Assembly (NCBI RefSeq): GCF_014204935.1 | Contig: NZ_JACHMJ010000001.1 | Coordinates: 3,286,001-3,350,000 of the forward strand | Direction of reading: 5' to 3' | DNA length: 64,000 nt | DNA from: Conyzicola lurida | GTDB lineage: Bacteria > Actinomycetota > Actinomycetes > Actinomycetales > Microbacteriaceae | Shown here: piece by piece, positions 36,347 to 45,092 of the stretch | How the letters are laid out: the number at the start of each line of letters is the position of its first letter | Position numbering within the stretch: position 1 is the first letter of the stretch | The notes under the pieces: generated by a model | Seen by the model: the letters and a program-made list of their open reading frames with translations, nothing else | Told to the model about the DNA's origin: nothing | The model's database searches: none | Translations under genes and position numbers: made by a program

Positions 36347-37404
36347 GCGTCCCACTCCAGTAGTACGAACTCGGCGCTGACGCCGGGGCCGAGCGCGAAC
36401 AGCAGCCCGGGATCGCCCGCCTCGAACGACCCGAGCGCGAGGGTGTCGGCGAGCACGTGCAGCACGGCCGCCGACGACAGGTTGCCGACACGGTCGAGGC
36501 ACGCCCAGCTGCGGGCGAACGCCTCCCGGGGCACGCCGAGCGAGGTCTCGAACGCCTCGAGCACCTTGGGGCCGCCCGGGTGCGCGGCCCACCACCCGAT
36601 GTCCGCGATGCCGAGCTCGTTGCGTGACAGGAAGGCCGCGACATCCGCCGGGAAGTTCTGTTCGATCACCTCGGCCACGCCGGGCGTGAGCACGATCTCG
36701 AACCCGGTGCCGCCGACCAGGAAGCCGATGACGTCGGTCGTGTCGGGGTAGATCGCGCTGAGCGTGTCGACCACGCGGGGTCCGGCGGCCAGCGGATGCT
36801 CGTCGCCGAGCATCACGACCGCGGCCGCCCCGTCGCCGAACAGGCCGGTCGCGACGAAGTTCGCCATCGTCTCGTCGTCGCGCTGCAGCGTGAGCGAGCA
36901 GAGTTCGACGCTGAGCAGCACGCCGACGCCGGTCGGGTGGCCGACGAGGTAGTCGTGCACGCGCGCGATTCCCGCGGCACCGCCCATGCAGCCGAGCCCG
37001 TACGACGGCAGCCGCTTGACGTCGTGCCGCAGTCCGAGACGCGGCACGAGAAGGGCGTCGATCGACGGCGCCGAGATGCCGGTGACCGAGGTGAAAAGGA
37101 CGAAGTCGACGTCGGATGCCGCGAGCCCGGCCTCCGCGAGGGCCACGGTCAAGGCGCGCTCGGCCAGGTCGGTCGCGACCTCGATGAAGAGGTCGTTGGT
37201 CTCACGGAAGGAGCCGAGCGAGCGGTAGCGCTCGAGCGGCAGGGCGGTGTGCCGCGTTCCGATGCCGCTCGCCGCGTGCATGCGTTCGATCACCGCCTGC
37301 CGGGCGGGCACCGACGTGATGAGCGGAGCGAGCTCGGCCGTGATCTCGCTCTGGGTGTACACATATGGCGGAAGCACGGGAGCGACCGCGGCGATGCGCG
37401 TCAT
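36343..37404 (-). CDS. Type III polyketide synthase (chalcone/stilbene synthase family)
   Basis: A 353-aa ketosynthase-fold enzyme that extends acyl-CoA starters with malonyl-CoA units. Cys139 in YGLGCMGGAAGIA is the catalytic nucleophile; the histidine fits WWAAHPGGPKVLEAF and the asparagine fits RVGNLSSAAV. Order PKS, ICMT-like methyltransferase, flavoprotein matches srsABC for methylated alkylresorcinols, so a phenolic lipid is the likely product (inference). The ATG lies six bases after TAGGTT (37411-37416, minus strand). Confidence 0.92.
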   Translation of the reverse strand: MTRIAAVAPVLPPYVYTQSEITAELAPLITSVPARQAVIERMHAASGIGTRHTALPLERYRSLGSFRETNDLFIEVATDLAERALTVALAEAGLAASDVDFVLFTSVTGISAPSIDALLVPRLGLRHDVKRLPSYGLGCMGGAAGIARVHDYLVGHPTGVGVLLSVELCSLTLQRDDETMANFVATGLFGDGAAAVVMLGDEHPLAAGPRVVDTLSAIYPDTTDVIGFLVGGTGFEIVLTPGVAEVIEQNFPADVAAFLSRNELGIADIGWWAAHPGGPKVLEAFETSLGVPREAFARSWACLDRVGNLSSAAVLHVLADTLALGSFEAGDPGLLFALGPGVSAEFVLLEWDA

Positions 37405-37482
37405 GGTGCGAACCTAGCACGCGGTGGCGGCGCCCCCGTCGACGCCGGGAGGCCTCGTCACGCGGCCCCTCCCGGGTTAGGA

Positions 37483-38637
37483 TCACCAGCCGACGGCGAG
37501 CGCCAGGGTCGCGAGAGCGACCGTGACGGGCGCCGCCACCAGACCCAGCAGCACGTACCGGGACCACGACAGCTCGACGCCGTTCTGCACGAGCCGCTGA
37601 TGCCAGAGCAGGGTTGCCAGCGAGGCCCACGGGGTGACCAGCGGGCCCAGATTGGCGCCGATCAGCACCGCGATCAGACGTTCCGGCGAACCCGCAACCG
37701 GCTCCAGCGCCAGATAGGCGGGCAGGTTGTTCACGAGATTGGAGGCCGTGGCGCTCACTCCCGCGAGCCGCAGCAGCGAGAGCGGGTCGTCCCCGGTGCC
37801 GGATGCCGCGGCGAGCACGGCGCCGAGCCCTGCCGAGTGTGCCGCCTCCATCACGAGGAACAACCCGCCGGCGAAGAGCACGAGCTGCCACGGCACGAGG
37901 GAGAACCGCACGACGGACCGCCGACGCACGACGAAGAACGCGCCGAGCACCAGCGCCGCGACCGACGCGGGCACCCAGACGGGGAGGCCGGAGACGAGCG
38001 AGGGGATGAGCACCGCGATCGTGACGCCGCTCGCCACCAGCAGCACGCGGTCGTCGATCGGCTCGGACGTCTCTACCCGGTACCGCACGGCGAGATCGCG
38101 ACGGAAGACCAGGAACAGCACGACCGACGGCACGATGACGCCGACCGCCGCCGCCGGTGCGGTGAGTGCGGCGAACGCGGCCGGTCCGGGGGTGCCGAGC
38201 TCGTGCTCGGCGAGCAGGTTGGTGAGGTTGGAGACCGGGAGCAGCAGGCTCGCGGTGTTCGCGAGCCAGACGGTGGTGAGCGCGAAGGGCAGCGGATTGA
38301 GGCCGACATGGCGCGCGAGGATGATCACGACCGGCGTCAGCAGCACGGCCGTGGTGTCGAGAGAGAGGAAGACCGTGCTCGCCGTGGCGAGCGCCACCAC
38401 GAAGAGCCAGAGCAACCAGGCCCGGCCGTGACCCCAGGCCGCAGTGCGTTCGGCCACCCACTGGAAGAGCCCCGCTTCGGAGGCGAGTTCCGTGACCACG
38501 GTGATCGCGATCACGAACAGCAGGATCGGCCCGACCCGCTCGCCGAGATCGCCGAGGACGTCGAGGGGGAGGATTCCGAGGGCGACCGCGATCGCACCGA
38601 CGATCAGCAGCACGCCGCCGACTATCGCGGTGCGCAC
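37483..38637 (-). CDS. SLC13/ArsB-NhaD superfamily permease
   Basis: A 384-aa polytopic membrane protein with eleven or so helices. LSLDTTAVLLTPVV and LLLPVSNLTNLLAEHELG are the paired hairpin signatures of the ion transporter superfamily. The ArsB-like architecture does not prove arsenite transport and no ars genes adjoin. The GTG start lies six bases after TAGAGT (38644-38649, minus strand). Confidence 0.85.
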   Translation of the reverse strand: MRTAIVGGVLLIVGAIAVALGILPLDVLGDLGERVGPILLFVIAITVVTELASEAGLFQWVAERTAAWGHGRAWLLWLFVVALATASTVFLSLDTTAVLLTPVVIILARHVGLNPLPFALTTVWLANTASLLLPVSNLTNLLAEHELGTPGPAAFAALTAPAAAVGVIVPSVVLFLVFRRDLAVRYRVETSEPIDDRVLLVASGVTIAVLIPSLVSGLPVWVPASVAALVLGAFFVVRRRSVVRFSLVPWQLVLFAGGLFLVMEAAHSAGLGAVLAAASGTGDDPLSLLRLAGVSATASNLVNNLPAYLALEPVAGSPERLIAVLIGANLGPLVTPWASLATLLWHQRLVQNGVELSWSRYVLLGLVAAPVTVALATLALAVGW

Positions 38638-38654
38638 TGCATCACTCTAGGTGG

Positions 38655-38918
38655 CTACCGCCCGTTCTCGGCGAGGATCTGGTCGAGGTCGATGCTCGCG
38701 AGCAGCGCGTCCCAGTCGAGAGCGCGGGCCTCGTCGGCCACCGCCTCGTCGGCGAACGCCGCGCCGTTGCGGTGCACGACCACTCCGGCCGGCAGCTTGA
38801 GATTGAGCTGCGCGAGCACCGCGTCGTCGACGGCCTCCGTGTCGAAGTCCGCGCCCACCTCCGCGAAGTAGTCGGCCGAGACGGTGTACGAGACCGTGGC
38901 GATGTGCACCTGTGCCAT
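38655..38918 (-). CDS. Hypothetical small acidic protein
   Basis: An 87-aa protein, acidic, without membrane segment or cysteine. I do not recognise it. A strong GGGAGGAC ribosome-binding site precedes the ATG and wobble positions are GC-rich, supporting a real gene. It ends 17 bases before the start of the SLC13-type permease gene, so they may be co-transcribed. Confidence 0.6.
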   Translation of the reverse strand: MAQVHIATVSYTVSADYFAEVGADFDTEAVDDAVLAQLNLKLPAGVVVHRNGAAFADEAVADEARALDWDALLASIDLDQILAENGR

Positions 38919-38994
38919 TTCTGTCCTCCCGGAGTCGAGGCATCCACTATCCCGCCACCCGGCGCTCCTGGCTAGAGACGATCGTCGAGAAGTC

Positions 38995-39639
38995 CTAAAA
39001 ACGACGACGAGGGGCGGATGCCGCGACCGCCGGATGCTCCGCGGGCAGACCGTGGCGCTGGCCGTCGGCCGCGAGCGCGACGTTCTTCGCCTCCCACTCG
39101 CGGATCGACCGCCTCTCGGGCTCGATCGCGCGGAATTCCTCGCAGCTGATCACGGGTTTTCCACAGGCGCATGCACCGTTTTTCTTGTCATTCTCGTGGT
39201 GCAGGCGTTCGAGCCGCCAGAGCACCGCCATCGTGCGGTCGTTCCGCCGGTTCGCGAGCTCGGTGCCGCGGTCGGCCCGGCGGACGACGTCGTTCTCGAG
39301 CAGTTCGCGCACGCCGCCCGCTGCGAATTCCCCGGCGACCACGGCGCTGAGCCCGGCCGACTGTTCGCGCAGTTCGGCGATCGTCGCGCTTTCCGCGGCG
39401 AGTGCCGCGTCCAATCGCTCGACCTCAGCTTGATGGTTAACCTGCTGGTCAGCGAGCAGATCCGCCCACATCCGCACGTGTTCCCGATCTCGGCGCTCCG
39501 ACTTGTCGGTTCCCAGATGGTTCACGCAGAGCGCGCAGACCACCTGGTCGCTGGGCGACGAGAATCGGAACGAGCGCGTGGCCAGACAGCAGAGGCACTG
39601 TGCCGCGACATCCACGTGGAGTTCGTAGGCGTGGGGCAT
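38995..39639 (-). CDS. Hypothetical cysteine-rich protein with coiled coil
   Basis: A 214-aa protein. CLCC (15-18) and CALC (35-38) in the first 40 residues look like a four-cysteine zinc site; a helical region around 70-105 (AEVERLDAALAAESATIAEL) suggests a coiled coil; a further pair CACGKP lies near 161. I do not recognise the family. AGGAGA is the ribosome-binding site. Its upstream region holds two DnaA-box-like 9-mers. Confidence 0.6.
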   Translation of the reverse strand: MPHAYELHVDVAAQCLCCLATRSFRFSSPSDQVVCALCVNHLGTDKSERRDREHVRMWADLLADQQVNHQAEVERLDAALAAESATIAELREQSAGLSAVVAGEFAAGGVRELLENDVVRRADRGTELANRRNDRTMAVLWRLERLHHENDKKNGACACGKPVISCEEFRAIEPERRSIREWEAKNVALAADGQRHGLPAEHPAVAASAPRRRF

Positions 39640-39718
39640 GGCCGGTTTCTCCTATTCACACACACGTTCGAATGAAAATATGCAGGTGAGTGCTTAACTT
39701 CGAATTACATCCCTGTAG

Positions 39719-39760
39719 TTATCCACAGGGTTTTTAACAGGTACGAAAGATCTATCCACA
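39719..39760. promoter_or_regulatory. Pair of DnaA-box-like sites in an AT-rich gap
   Basis: TTATCCACA (39719-39727, perfect) and CTATCCACA (39752-39760) lie in the same orientation in the 161-base gap between two minus-strand genes. Flanking CCCTGT/ACAGGG and TTTTTAACAG/CTGTTAA arms could also fold. It is not an obvious replication origin, because no dnaA or dnaN gene is near. Confidence 0.5.
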
Positions 39761-39800
39761 CCCTGTCAGAAAAACTGTTAATAACCCTCGAACGACACTT

Positions 39801-40553
39801 TCAGCGTTCGATCCGGCCCACGGCGAAGCGGTAGCGGTTGACCAACCGGTAGCCCCCGCCGGAGCGGAATCGTTGGGCCGCGGTCAGCACGACGGACGCG
39901 AGGTCGCGCACCACGGAGGCGTCCTCGCCGAGCAGCACGCCGCGCAGCAGGGTCGCGTCGTCGGCGGCGAGCCACGGCACCTCGACCACCCCCGCGGTCA
40001 CGACGCGGAATCCGGCGTCGGCGAGTGCCTGTTCCAGCCCGCCCGCGAGACGCAGGTCGCCGTCGGGCTGTGGCTCCTCGCCGTCGGCCTCGGCGACCGC
40101 CGCCTCGATCAGGTCGAGATCGTTGAGCGCGCCCTCCGCCCAGTTCGCGACCGCGACGAACCCGCCGTCGACGGTCACCCGCGCGAACTCCTCGAGCGCG
40201 CCGACGGTGTCCTCGGCGAACTGCAGCGCGTTGACCGCGGTCACCACGTCGAACGAGCCGTCGGCCCATGGGAGGGTCTCGGCGTCGCCGACCCGCACGT
40301 CGGCCAGGGGTGCCGCGGCCCGCGCCGCCGCCACCATGCCGGGCGCCGGGTCGATGCCGGACGCCACGGCGCCGAGACCGGTCAGCAGCCGGAGGAACTC
40401 GCCGCTGCCGCAGCCCACGTCGAGAACCCGGGACCCTGCCCCGACACCGGATGCCGCGACCAGAGCCCGTTGCGCCGGCTCGGCCGCCGCGCCCCAGAGT
40501 TCGCTCCACTCCCCGGCGAGCGCGCTCCAGCCGTCCTGCCCGTCATCGCCCAT
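39801..40553 (-). CDS. Class I SAM-dependent methyltransferase
   Basis: A 250-aa methyltransferase. SRVLDVGCGSGEFLRLL is the SAM motif near 41-57, followed by ASGIDPAPGM and FDVVTAVNALQF. The closest type is the UbiE/Methyltransf_11 group; substrate unknown. The ATG lies seven bases after TACTCT (40561-40566, minus strand) and is divergent from the MFS gene. Confidence 0.86.
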   Translation of the reverse strand: MGDDGQDGWSALAGEWSELWGAAAEPAQRALVAASGVGAGSRVLDVGCGSGEFLRLLTGLGAVASGIDPAPGMVAAARAAAPLADVRVGDAETLPWADGSFDVVTAVNALQFAEDTVGALEEFARVTVDGGFVAVANWAEGALNDLDLIEAAVAEADGEEPQPDGDLRLAGGLEQALADAGFRVVTAGVVEVPWLAADDATLLRGVLLGEDASVVRDLASVVLTAAQRFRSGGGYRLVNRYRFAVGRIER

Positions 40554-40677
40554 GCCGACCAGAGTACCCAGCCGTGCACGGTGTCCACGGGGGAATGCCC
40601 GGACCCGTTCTACGGTTGCCCACGGGGATGGCAACGTCGCCGCGACAGCACACCTCGAGCGGAAACGGACCCCACAC

Positions 40678-41886
40678 ATGCGCACACTGAGTCGTCGCTC
40701 GAGCTTCTGGGTCGCGGCATCCGTGGCCGCCATCGCGCTCTGGACCAGCGCCGCACCCACCGTGACCTATCCGCTGTACGCCGCGGAGTGGGACCTCGCC
40801 ACCGCCACGACCACGGCGATCTTCGCGGTCTACCCGATCACCCTCGTGGTGGCCCTCGCGGTCTTCGGCAATCTCAGCGACTACGTCGGCCGCCGCGTCG
40901 CGATCCTGACCGGGCTGGCCGCGTCGTTGCTCGGCGTGATCCTATTCGCCGTCGCCCCGAGCGTCGAGTGGCTCTTCGCCGGGCGCGCCCTGATGGGGCT
41001 CGGTGTGGCGCTGTCCCTCAGCCCGGCGACCGCCGCGGTGGTCGAGTTCAGCGCGCCCGGCCAGGCCAAGCGCGCCGGCTCGGTCACCACGGCAGCGACC
41101 GCGGTCGGGCTGGTGCTCAGCATGCTCGTCGGCGGGGCGCTCATCGAGTACGCGCCGCTGCCGACCCACCTCAACTTCGTCGTGCTCTCGGCTTTCATCG
41201 CCGTGGTGGGGGTGTTCGCGTGGTTCCTCCCGCGCCACAGCCCCGACGTGGCCGCGGGACGCTGGCGTCCCCGCGGAATCGTCGTCCCCCGCGGCATCCG
41301 CCATTTCTTCGCCATCGGCGCACTGTCTCTCGTCTCGGCCTTCGCGCTCGGCGTGATCTTCCTCTCCCTCGGCGCCGACATCGCGCAGACCCTCATCGGG
41401 TCCGACAACGCCCTCGTCAACGGCTCGCTGCTCGCGGTCAATGCGGCGATGATCGCGGTCGCCGCCATCCTGCTGCGCAACGTCGCCCCCGTCACCCTCG
41501 TGATGCTCGGCGCGGTCACGACGGTCGTCGGCATCGGCGTGCTGCTCGCTTCGTCGCTGCAACACTCGCTCGCGCTCTTCCTCGTCGCGGCCGTCATCAC
41601 CGGGTTCGGCTACAGCATGCTGTTCTCCGGGGGTCTCGGAACCGTGAGCGCCGCGGCGCCCGCCCACCACCGTGCCGGCACGCTCTCGGCCGTCTATCTC
41701 GTCGCCTACTTCTTCCAAGGGGCGACCGCGCTGTTCCTCGGTTCCCTCGCCACCGGCTACGACCTCCAGTTCGCGCTCGAGATCGGCGCGGTCGTCGTCA
41801 CCGTGTTCAGCGTCACCGCGCTCGTGCTCGGGCTGACCCTCGGCCGCGGCACGGCCACGGCGACGGAGCCCGCGCCGGCCGCATGA
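40678..41886 (+). CDS. MFS drug-type transporter
   Basis: A 402-aa transporter with twelve predicted helices. GNLSDYVGRRVAILTG after the second helix is the MFS motif A. Homologues are annotated as multidrug exporters; substrate unknown. I chose the ATG at 40678, where the hydrophobic N-terminus starts; a longer open frame upstream is antisense to the methyltransferase. The end overlaps the GNAT gene by four bases (ATGA). Confidence 0.88.
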   Translation: MRTLSRRSSFWVAASVAAIALWTSAAPTVTYPLYAAEWDLATATTTAIFAVYPITLVVALAVFGNLSDYVGRRVAILTGLAASLLGVILFAVAPSVEWLFAGRALMGLGVALSLSPATAAVVEFSAPGQAKRAGSVTTAATAVGLVLSMLVGGALIEYAPLPTHLNFVVLSAFIAVVGVFAWFLPRHSPDVAAGRWRPRGIVVPRGIRHFFAIGALSLVSAFALGVIFLSLGADIAQTLIGSDNALVNGSLLAVNAAMIAVAAILLRNVAPVTLVMLGAVTTVVGIGVLLASSLQHSLALFLVAAVITGFGYSMLFSGGLGTVSAAAPAHHRAGTLSAVYLVAYFFQGATALFLGSLATGYDLQFALEIGAVVVTVFSVTALVLGLTLGRGTATATEPAPAA

Positions 41887-42647
41887 CCGACAATGGCGGT
41901 ATGACTACCGAGCCGCGCATCCGCCCGATCACGGGCGCAGACATCGACGACATCGTGGCCCTCTCGGCCGACGAGTTCGGTGCGGCCGGCGCCGCCCGCG
42001 ACACCCTCGAGCTCGCGGTCACCGGCTGGCAGCAGCTGAAGGCGCCCGTCGTCGTGGCACGCTCGGCCGACGGCGCCTTCCTCGGCTACGCCCGCTCGGT
42101 ACCGAACGAGGTCGATCCGAGCCCGCGTCCCGAGGGGCAGGTCGCCGAGATCGCCGAGATCGCGGTCGTCCCCGCCTCCCGGCGCGAGGGTGTCGGACGC
42201 GCCCTGCTCGCGCGCTCGCTCAAGACCCTCCGCTTGCTCGGCTACGCCCGCGTCGTCGCCCGGGTTACCGACGCATTCGCCGTCGACGGCTGGACCGTGC
42301 TGCCCGCCGGCCGCGGCCGCACCTGGATCGAACCGTTCATCGCCCGCGACGACCTCTGGTTCCCGAGCGCGCGCTCCGGCAGCTACTCGCCCCTGCTCGT
42401 CGTGCCCTTCGACGCCGCCCGCCCGCGGCAGGCCTGGGCGACCCTGCGCGACGAGCCGCCGATCGTCGAGGCCGAGTACGAGCTCGGTCCCGATTCCCGG
42501 CGTTCGGATGCCGCGGCGACCACCGCGATCACCGACGCACTCGCGGAGCTGCCGGCCGCGGTCGCCGCGCTGCCGCCGTCACTGCTCCGGTCGCTGATCG
42601 AATCGCCGGCGGCATCCACAAAATTCCGATCGAGAGTAGACTCGTAA
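41883..42647 (+). CDS. GNAT-family N-acetyltransferase
   Basis: A 254-aa protein with an N-terminal GNAT domain. EIAEIAVVPASRREGVGRAL (near 88-107) is the acetyl-CoA-binding motif A. A C-terminal extension of about 110 residues has no match I recognise. It starts within the MFS stop, so the two are coupled; a second in-frame ATG at 41901 is possible. Resistance by acetylation plus efflux is one reading, not proven. Confidence 0.8.
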   Translation: MTDNGGMTTEPRIRPITGADIDDIVALSADEFGAAGAARDTLELAVTGWQQLKAPVVVARSADGAFLGYARSVPNEVDPSPRPEGQVAEIAEIAVVPASRREGVGRALLARSLKTLRLLGYARVVARVTDAFAVDGWTVLPAGRGRTWIEPFIARDDLWFPSARSGSYSPLLVVPFDAARPRQAWATLRDEPPIVEAEYELGPDSRRSDAAATTAITDALAELPAAVAALPPSLLRSLIESPAASTKFRSRVDS

Positions 42648-42728
42648 TCAATTATTCGTAGCGGGCCTTGATTTGGGCTCGAGGGCACTCGCCCGTTCCA
42701 CCCGACTCGCTCGTTACGAAGGCCTGCC

Positions 42729-45092
42729 ATGACCGCACCGTCTCTCTCGGAGATCCGCGACACCCTCACCCGGCTCGAGTCGTCGACCGACGTCTCCGAA
42801 CGCGACGCCGAGATCCTCTTCTCCGCCCGCGGCGACGAGCTCGACCGACTGCTCGCCGTCTCGTCGACGCTGCGCGACGGCGGCCTCGAGGCGAGCGGCC
42901 GCACCGGCGTGATCACCTACTCGAAGAAGGTGTTCATCCCGATCACCTTCCTCTGCCAGGACCGCTGCCACTACTGCACGTTCGTCGAGAACCCCGGCGC
43001 GCTCGCGCGCATGGGCAAGCCGAGCTACATGTCGCCCGACGATATCCTCGAGGTCGCACGCGCCGGGGCGGCGATGGGCTGCAAGGAGGCGCTGTTCACC
43101 CTCGGCGACCGCCCCGAGAACCGCTGGCCGAGCGCCCGCGACTGGCTGACCGAGCACGGCTACGCGTCGACGATCGACTACATCCGCGCGATGGCGAAGC
43201 TCGTGCTCGAGGAGACCGGCCTGCTGCCACACCTCAACCCCGGCATCATGTCGTTCGGCGAGCTGCAGGCGCTGCGACCGGTCGCCCCGTCGATGGGCAT
43301 GATGCTCGAGACGACCGCGACCCGGCTGTGGAGCGAAAAGGGAGCCGTGCACTACGGCTCGCCCGACAAGGATCCGGCGCTGCGCCTGCGCGTGCTCGAG
43401 GACGCCGGACGCTCGAAGGTGCCGTTCACCACGGGCGTGCTGCTCGGCATCGGCGAGAACAACGCCGAGCGGGCCGAGGCCCTGTTCGCGATCCGCGCCT
43501 CGCACGAGCGCCACGGGCACATCCAGGAGACGATCGTGCAGAACTTCCGCGCGAAAGAGAAGACCGCGATGCAGAACGAGGACGACCTCGCGCTGCAGGA
43601 ATACGTGGCGGCCGTCGCCGTGGCCCGGGTAGTGATGGGGCCGGATGCCACGATCCAGGCGCCCCCGAACCTGACAGACGCCACCGAGCTGGGGTTGTTG
43701 ATCCGCGCCGGGATCGACGACTGGGGAGGAGTGAGCCCGCTCACAGCCGACCACGTCAATCCGGAACGCCCCTGGCCCGAGCTCGACGATCTGGCCGCGC
43801 TCACCGCCGCCGCTGGGTTCGAGCTGCGCGAGCGGCTCACCGCGCATCCCCCCTACATGGACGACGCCTGGCTCGACCCGCGCCTGCGCGCACACGTCGA
43901 CGCCCTTGTGGCACCGTCCGGCCTCGCCGACAAGGACGCGCCCGTGCTCGGCCGCCCGTGGGCCGCGGCCTCCGTCGCCTCGACTCTCTCGCCCGTGTTG
44001 CGCCGCGCCGCCGTGGACCCGGCCGGGCTCTCCGACGACGACTACGTGGCGCTGCTCGGGTCGGACGGCGCCGAGCTCGAGGCCCTCGCCGCCCTCGCCG
44101 ACGAGGTGCGCGTCGCCGCGGTCGGCGACCGCGTGAGCTTCGTGATCAACCGCAACCTCGACTCGTCGCTCGTCTCCGATCCCGCCCTCATCGGCGACCT
44201 CGCCGACGAAGCGGCCGCTCTCGGCGCGACCGAGATCTGCGTGCAGGGTCTGGTGCCCGTCGGCGGTTCCTACTTCGACGTCGTCGCGGCCATCAGGTCG
44301 CGCCAACCGTCACTGCACCTGCACGCTTTCCGCCCGACCGAGGTCGTCGACGGCGCCGAACGCCTGGGCATCACCGTCGCCGAGTTCTACGCCCGGCTGC
44401 GGGACGCGGGGGTCGGCACTGTGCCCGGTACGGGCGCCCGCATCCTCGACGACCGCATCCGCGCCGCGCTCAGCGAGAACACCGACCCGCCCGCCGCCGA
44501 GTGGATCGCCACGATCGAGGCCGCGCACCACGCCGGGTTCCGCTCCACAGCGACCATGGTCTACGGGCACATCGAGACCGCGGCCGACCAGGTCGCGCAC
44601 CTGCGCGCGCTGTCGCACATCCAGGACCGCACCGGCGGTTTCACCGAGTTCATCGCGATGCCGTTCGTGCCGGTCGACTCCCCGCCCGTGGCCGGAGCCC
44701 GTCCGGGCCCCACCGTGCGCGAGTCCCGCGCGTTGCACGCCGTCGCGCGGCTCATGCTGCACGGGCGAATCGACCACATCCAGGCCGCGTGGACCAAGCT
44801 CGGTCTCGCCACCAGCCAGGCCGTGCTGCGCGGCGGAGCCGACGACCTCGGCGGGCTGTTGCTCGACGGCACGATCGCGCCCGAGGCCGGTGCCGAGGCG
44901 CACCGGTCGCTGACCATCGCCGACGTCGAGCGCGTCGCCGCCGAGATCGGGCGCGAGGCCCGGCAGCGCACCACCGACTACGGATCGCCGACGCCCGAGC
45001 AGCTCGCGTTCGCCCGGCGCGCCGACGCCCCGCCCGCATCGCGCCTCCACCTGCCGCTGCGCGAACGCCGCGCCGCGCTGGCCGCGTCGTGA
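42729..45092 (+). CDS. fbiC: FbiC-type FO synthase with CofH half lacking its radical-SAM cysteines
   Basis: A 787-aa fusion of CofG and CofH, which together make the deazaflavin FO, precursor of coenzyme F420. The CofG half is intact, with the cluster motif CQDRCHYC (Cys76, 80, 83). In the CofH half, conserved segments such as VSFVINRNLDSS, EICVQG, LHLHAFRPTE and ILDDRIRAAL are kept, but the expected CxxxCxxC after the NRN segment is absent: INRNLDSSLVSDPALIGDLA (near 471-490) bridges the gap, about 20 residues shorter than usual. The reading frame is continuous. Usual FbiC length is about 850 residues. The second reaction may therefore be lost or done by another protein. AAGG precedes the ATG. 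Confidence 0.85.
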   Translation: MTAPSLSEIRDTLTRLESSTDVSERDAEILFSARGDELDRLLAVSSTLRDGGLEASGRTGVITYSKKVFIPITFLCQDRCHYCTFVENPGALARMGKPSYMSPDDILEVARAGAAMGCKEALFTLGDRPENRWPSARDWLTEHGYASTIDYIRAMAKLVLEETGLLPHLNPGIMSFGELQALRPVAPSMGMMLETTATRLWSEKGAVHYGSPDKDPALRLRVLEDAGRSKVPFTTGVLLGIGENNAERAEALFAIRASHERHGHIQETIVQNFRAKEKTAMQNEDDLALQEYVAAVAVARVVMGPDATIQAPPNLTDATELGLLIRAGIDDWGGVSPLTADHVNPERPWPELDDLAALTAAAGFELRERLTAHPPYMDDAWLDPRLRAHVDALVAPSGLADKDAPVLGRPWAAASVASTLSPVLRRAAVDPAGLSDDDYVALLGSDGAELEALAALADEVRVAAVGDRVSFVINRNLDSSLVSDPALIGDLADEAAALGATEICVQGLVPVGGSYFDVVAAIRSRQPSLHLHAFRPTEVVDGAERLGITVAEFYARLRDAGVGTVPGTGARILDDRIRAALSENTDPPAAEWIATIEAAHHAGFRSTATMVYGHIETAADQVAHLRALSHIQDRTGGFTEFIAMPFVPVDSPPVAGARPGPTVRESRALHAVARLMLHGRIDHIQAAWTKLGLATSQAVLRGGADDLGGLLLDGTIAPEAGAEAHRSLTIADVERVAAEIGREARQRTTDYGSPTPEQLAFARRADAPPASRLHLPLRERRAALAAS

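Noticed and set aside
37483-38637. Arsenite efflux pump (ArsB)
   Set aside because: Only the broad superfamily fold is visible; there is no arsR, arsC or acr3 neighbour and specificity cannot be read from the sequence.
39719-39760. Replication origin at the DnaA-like boxes
   Set aside because: Only two boxes, no dnaA, dnaN, rpmH or gidB genes, and the neighbours are ordinary metabolic genes.
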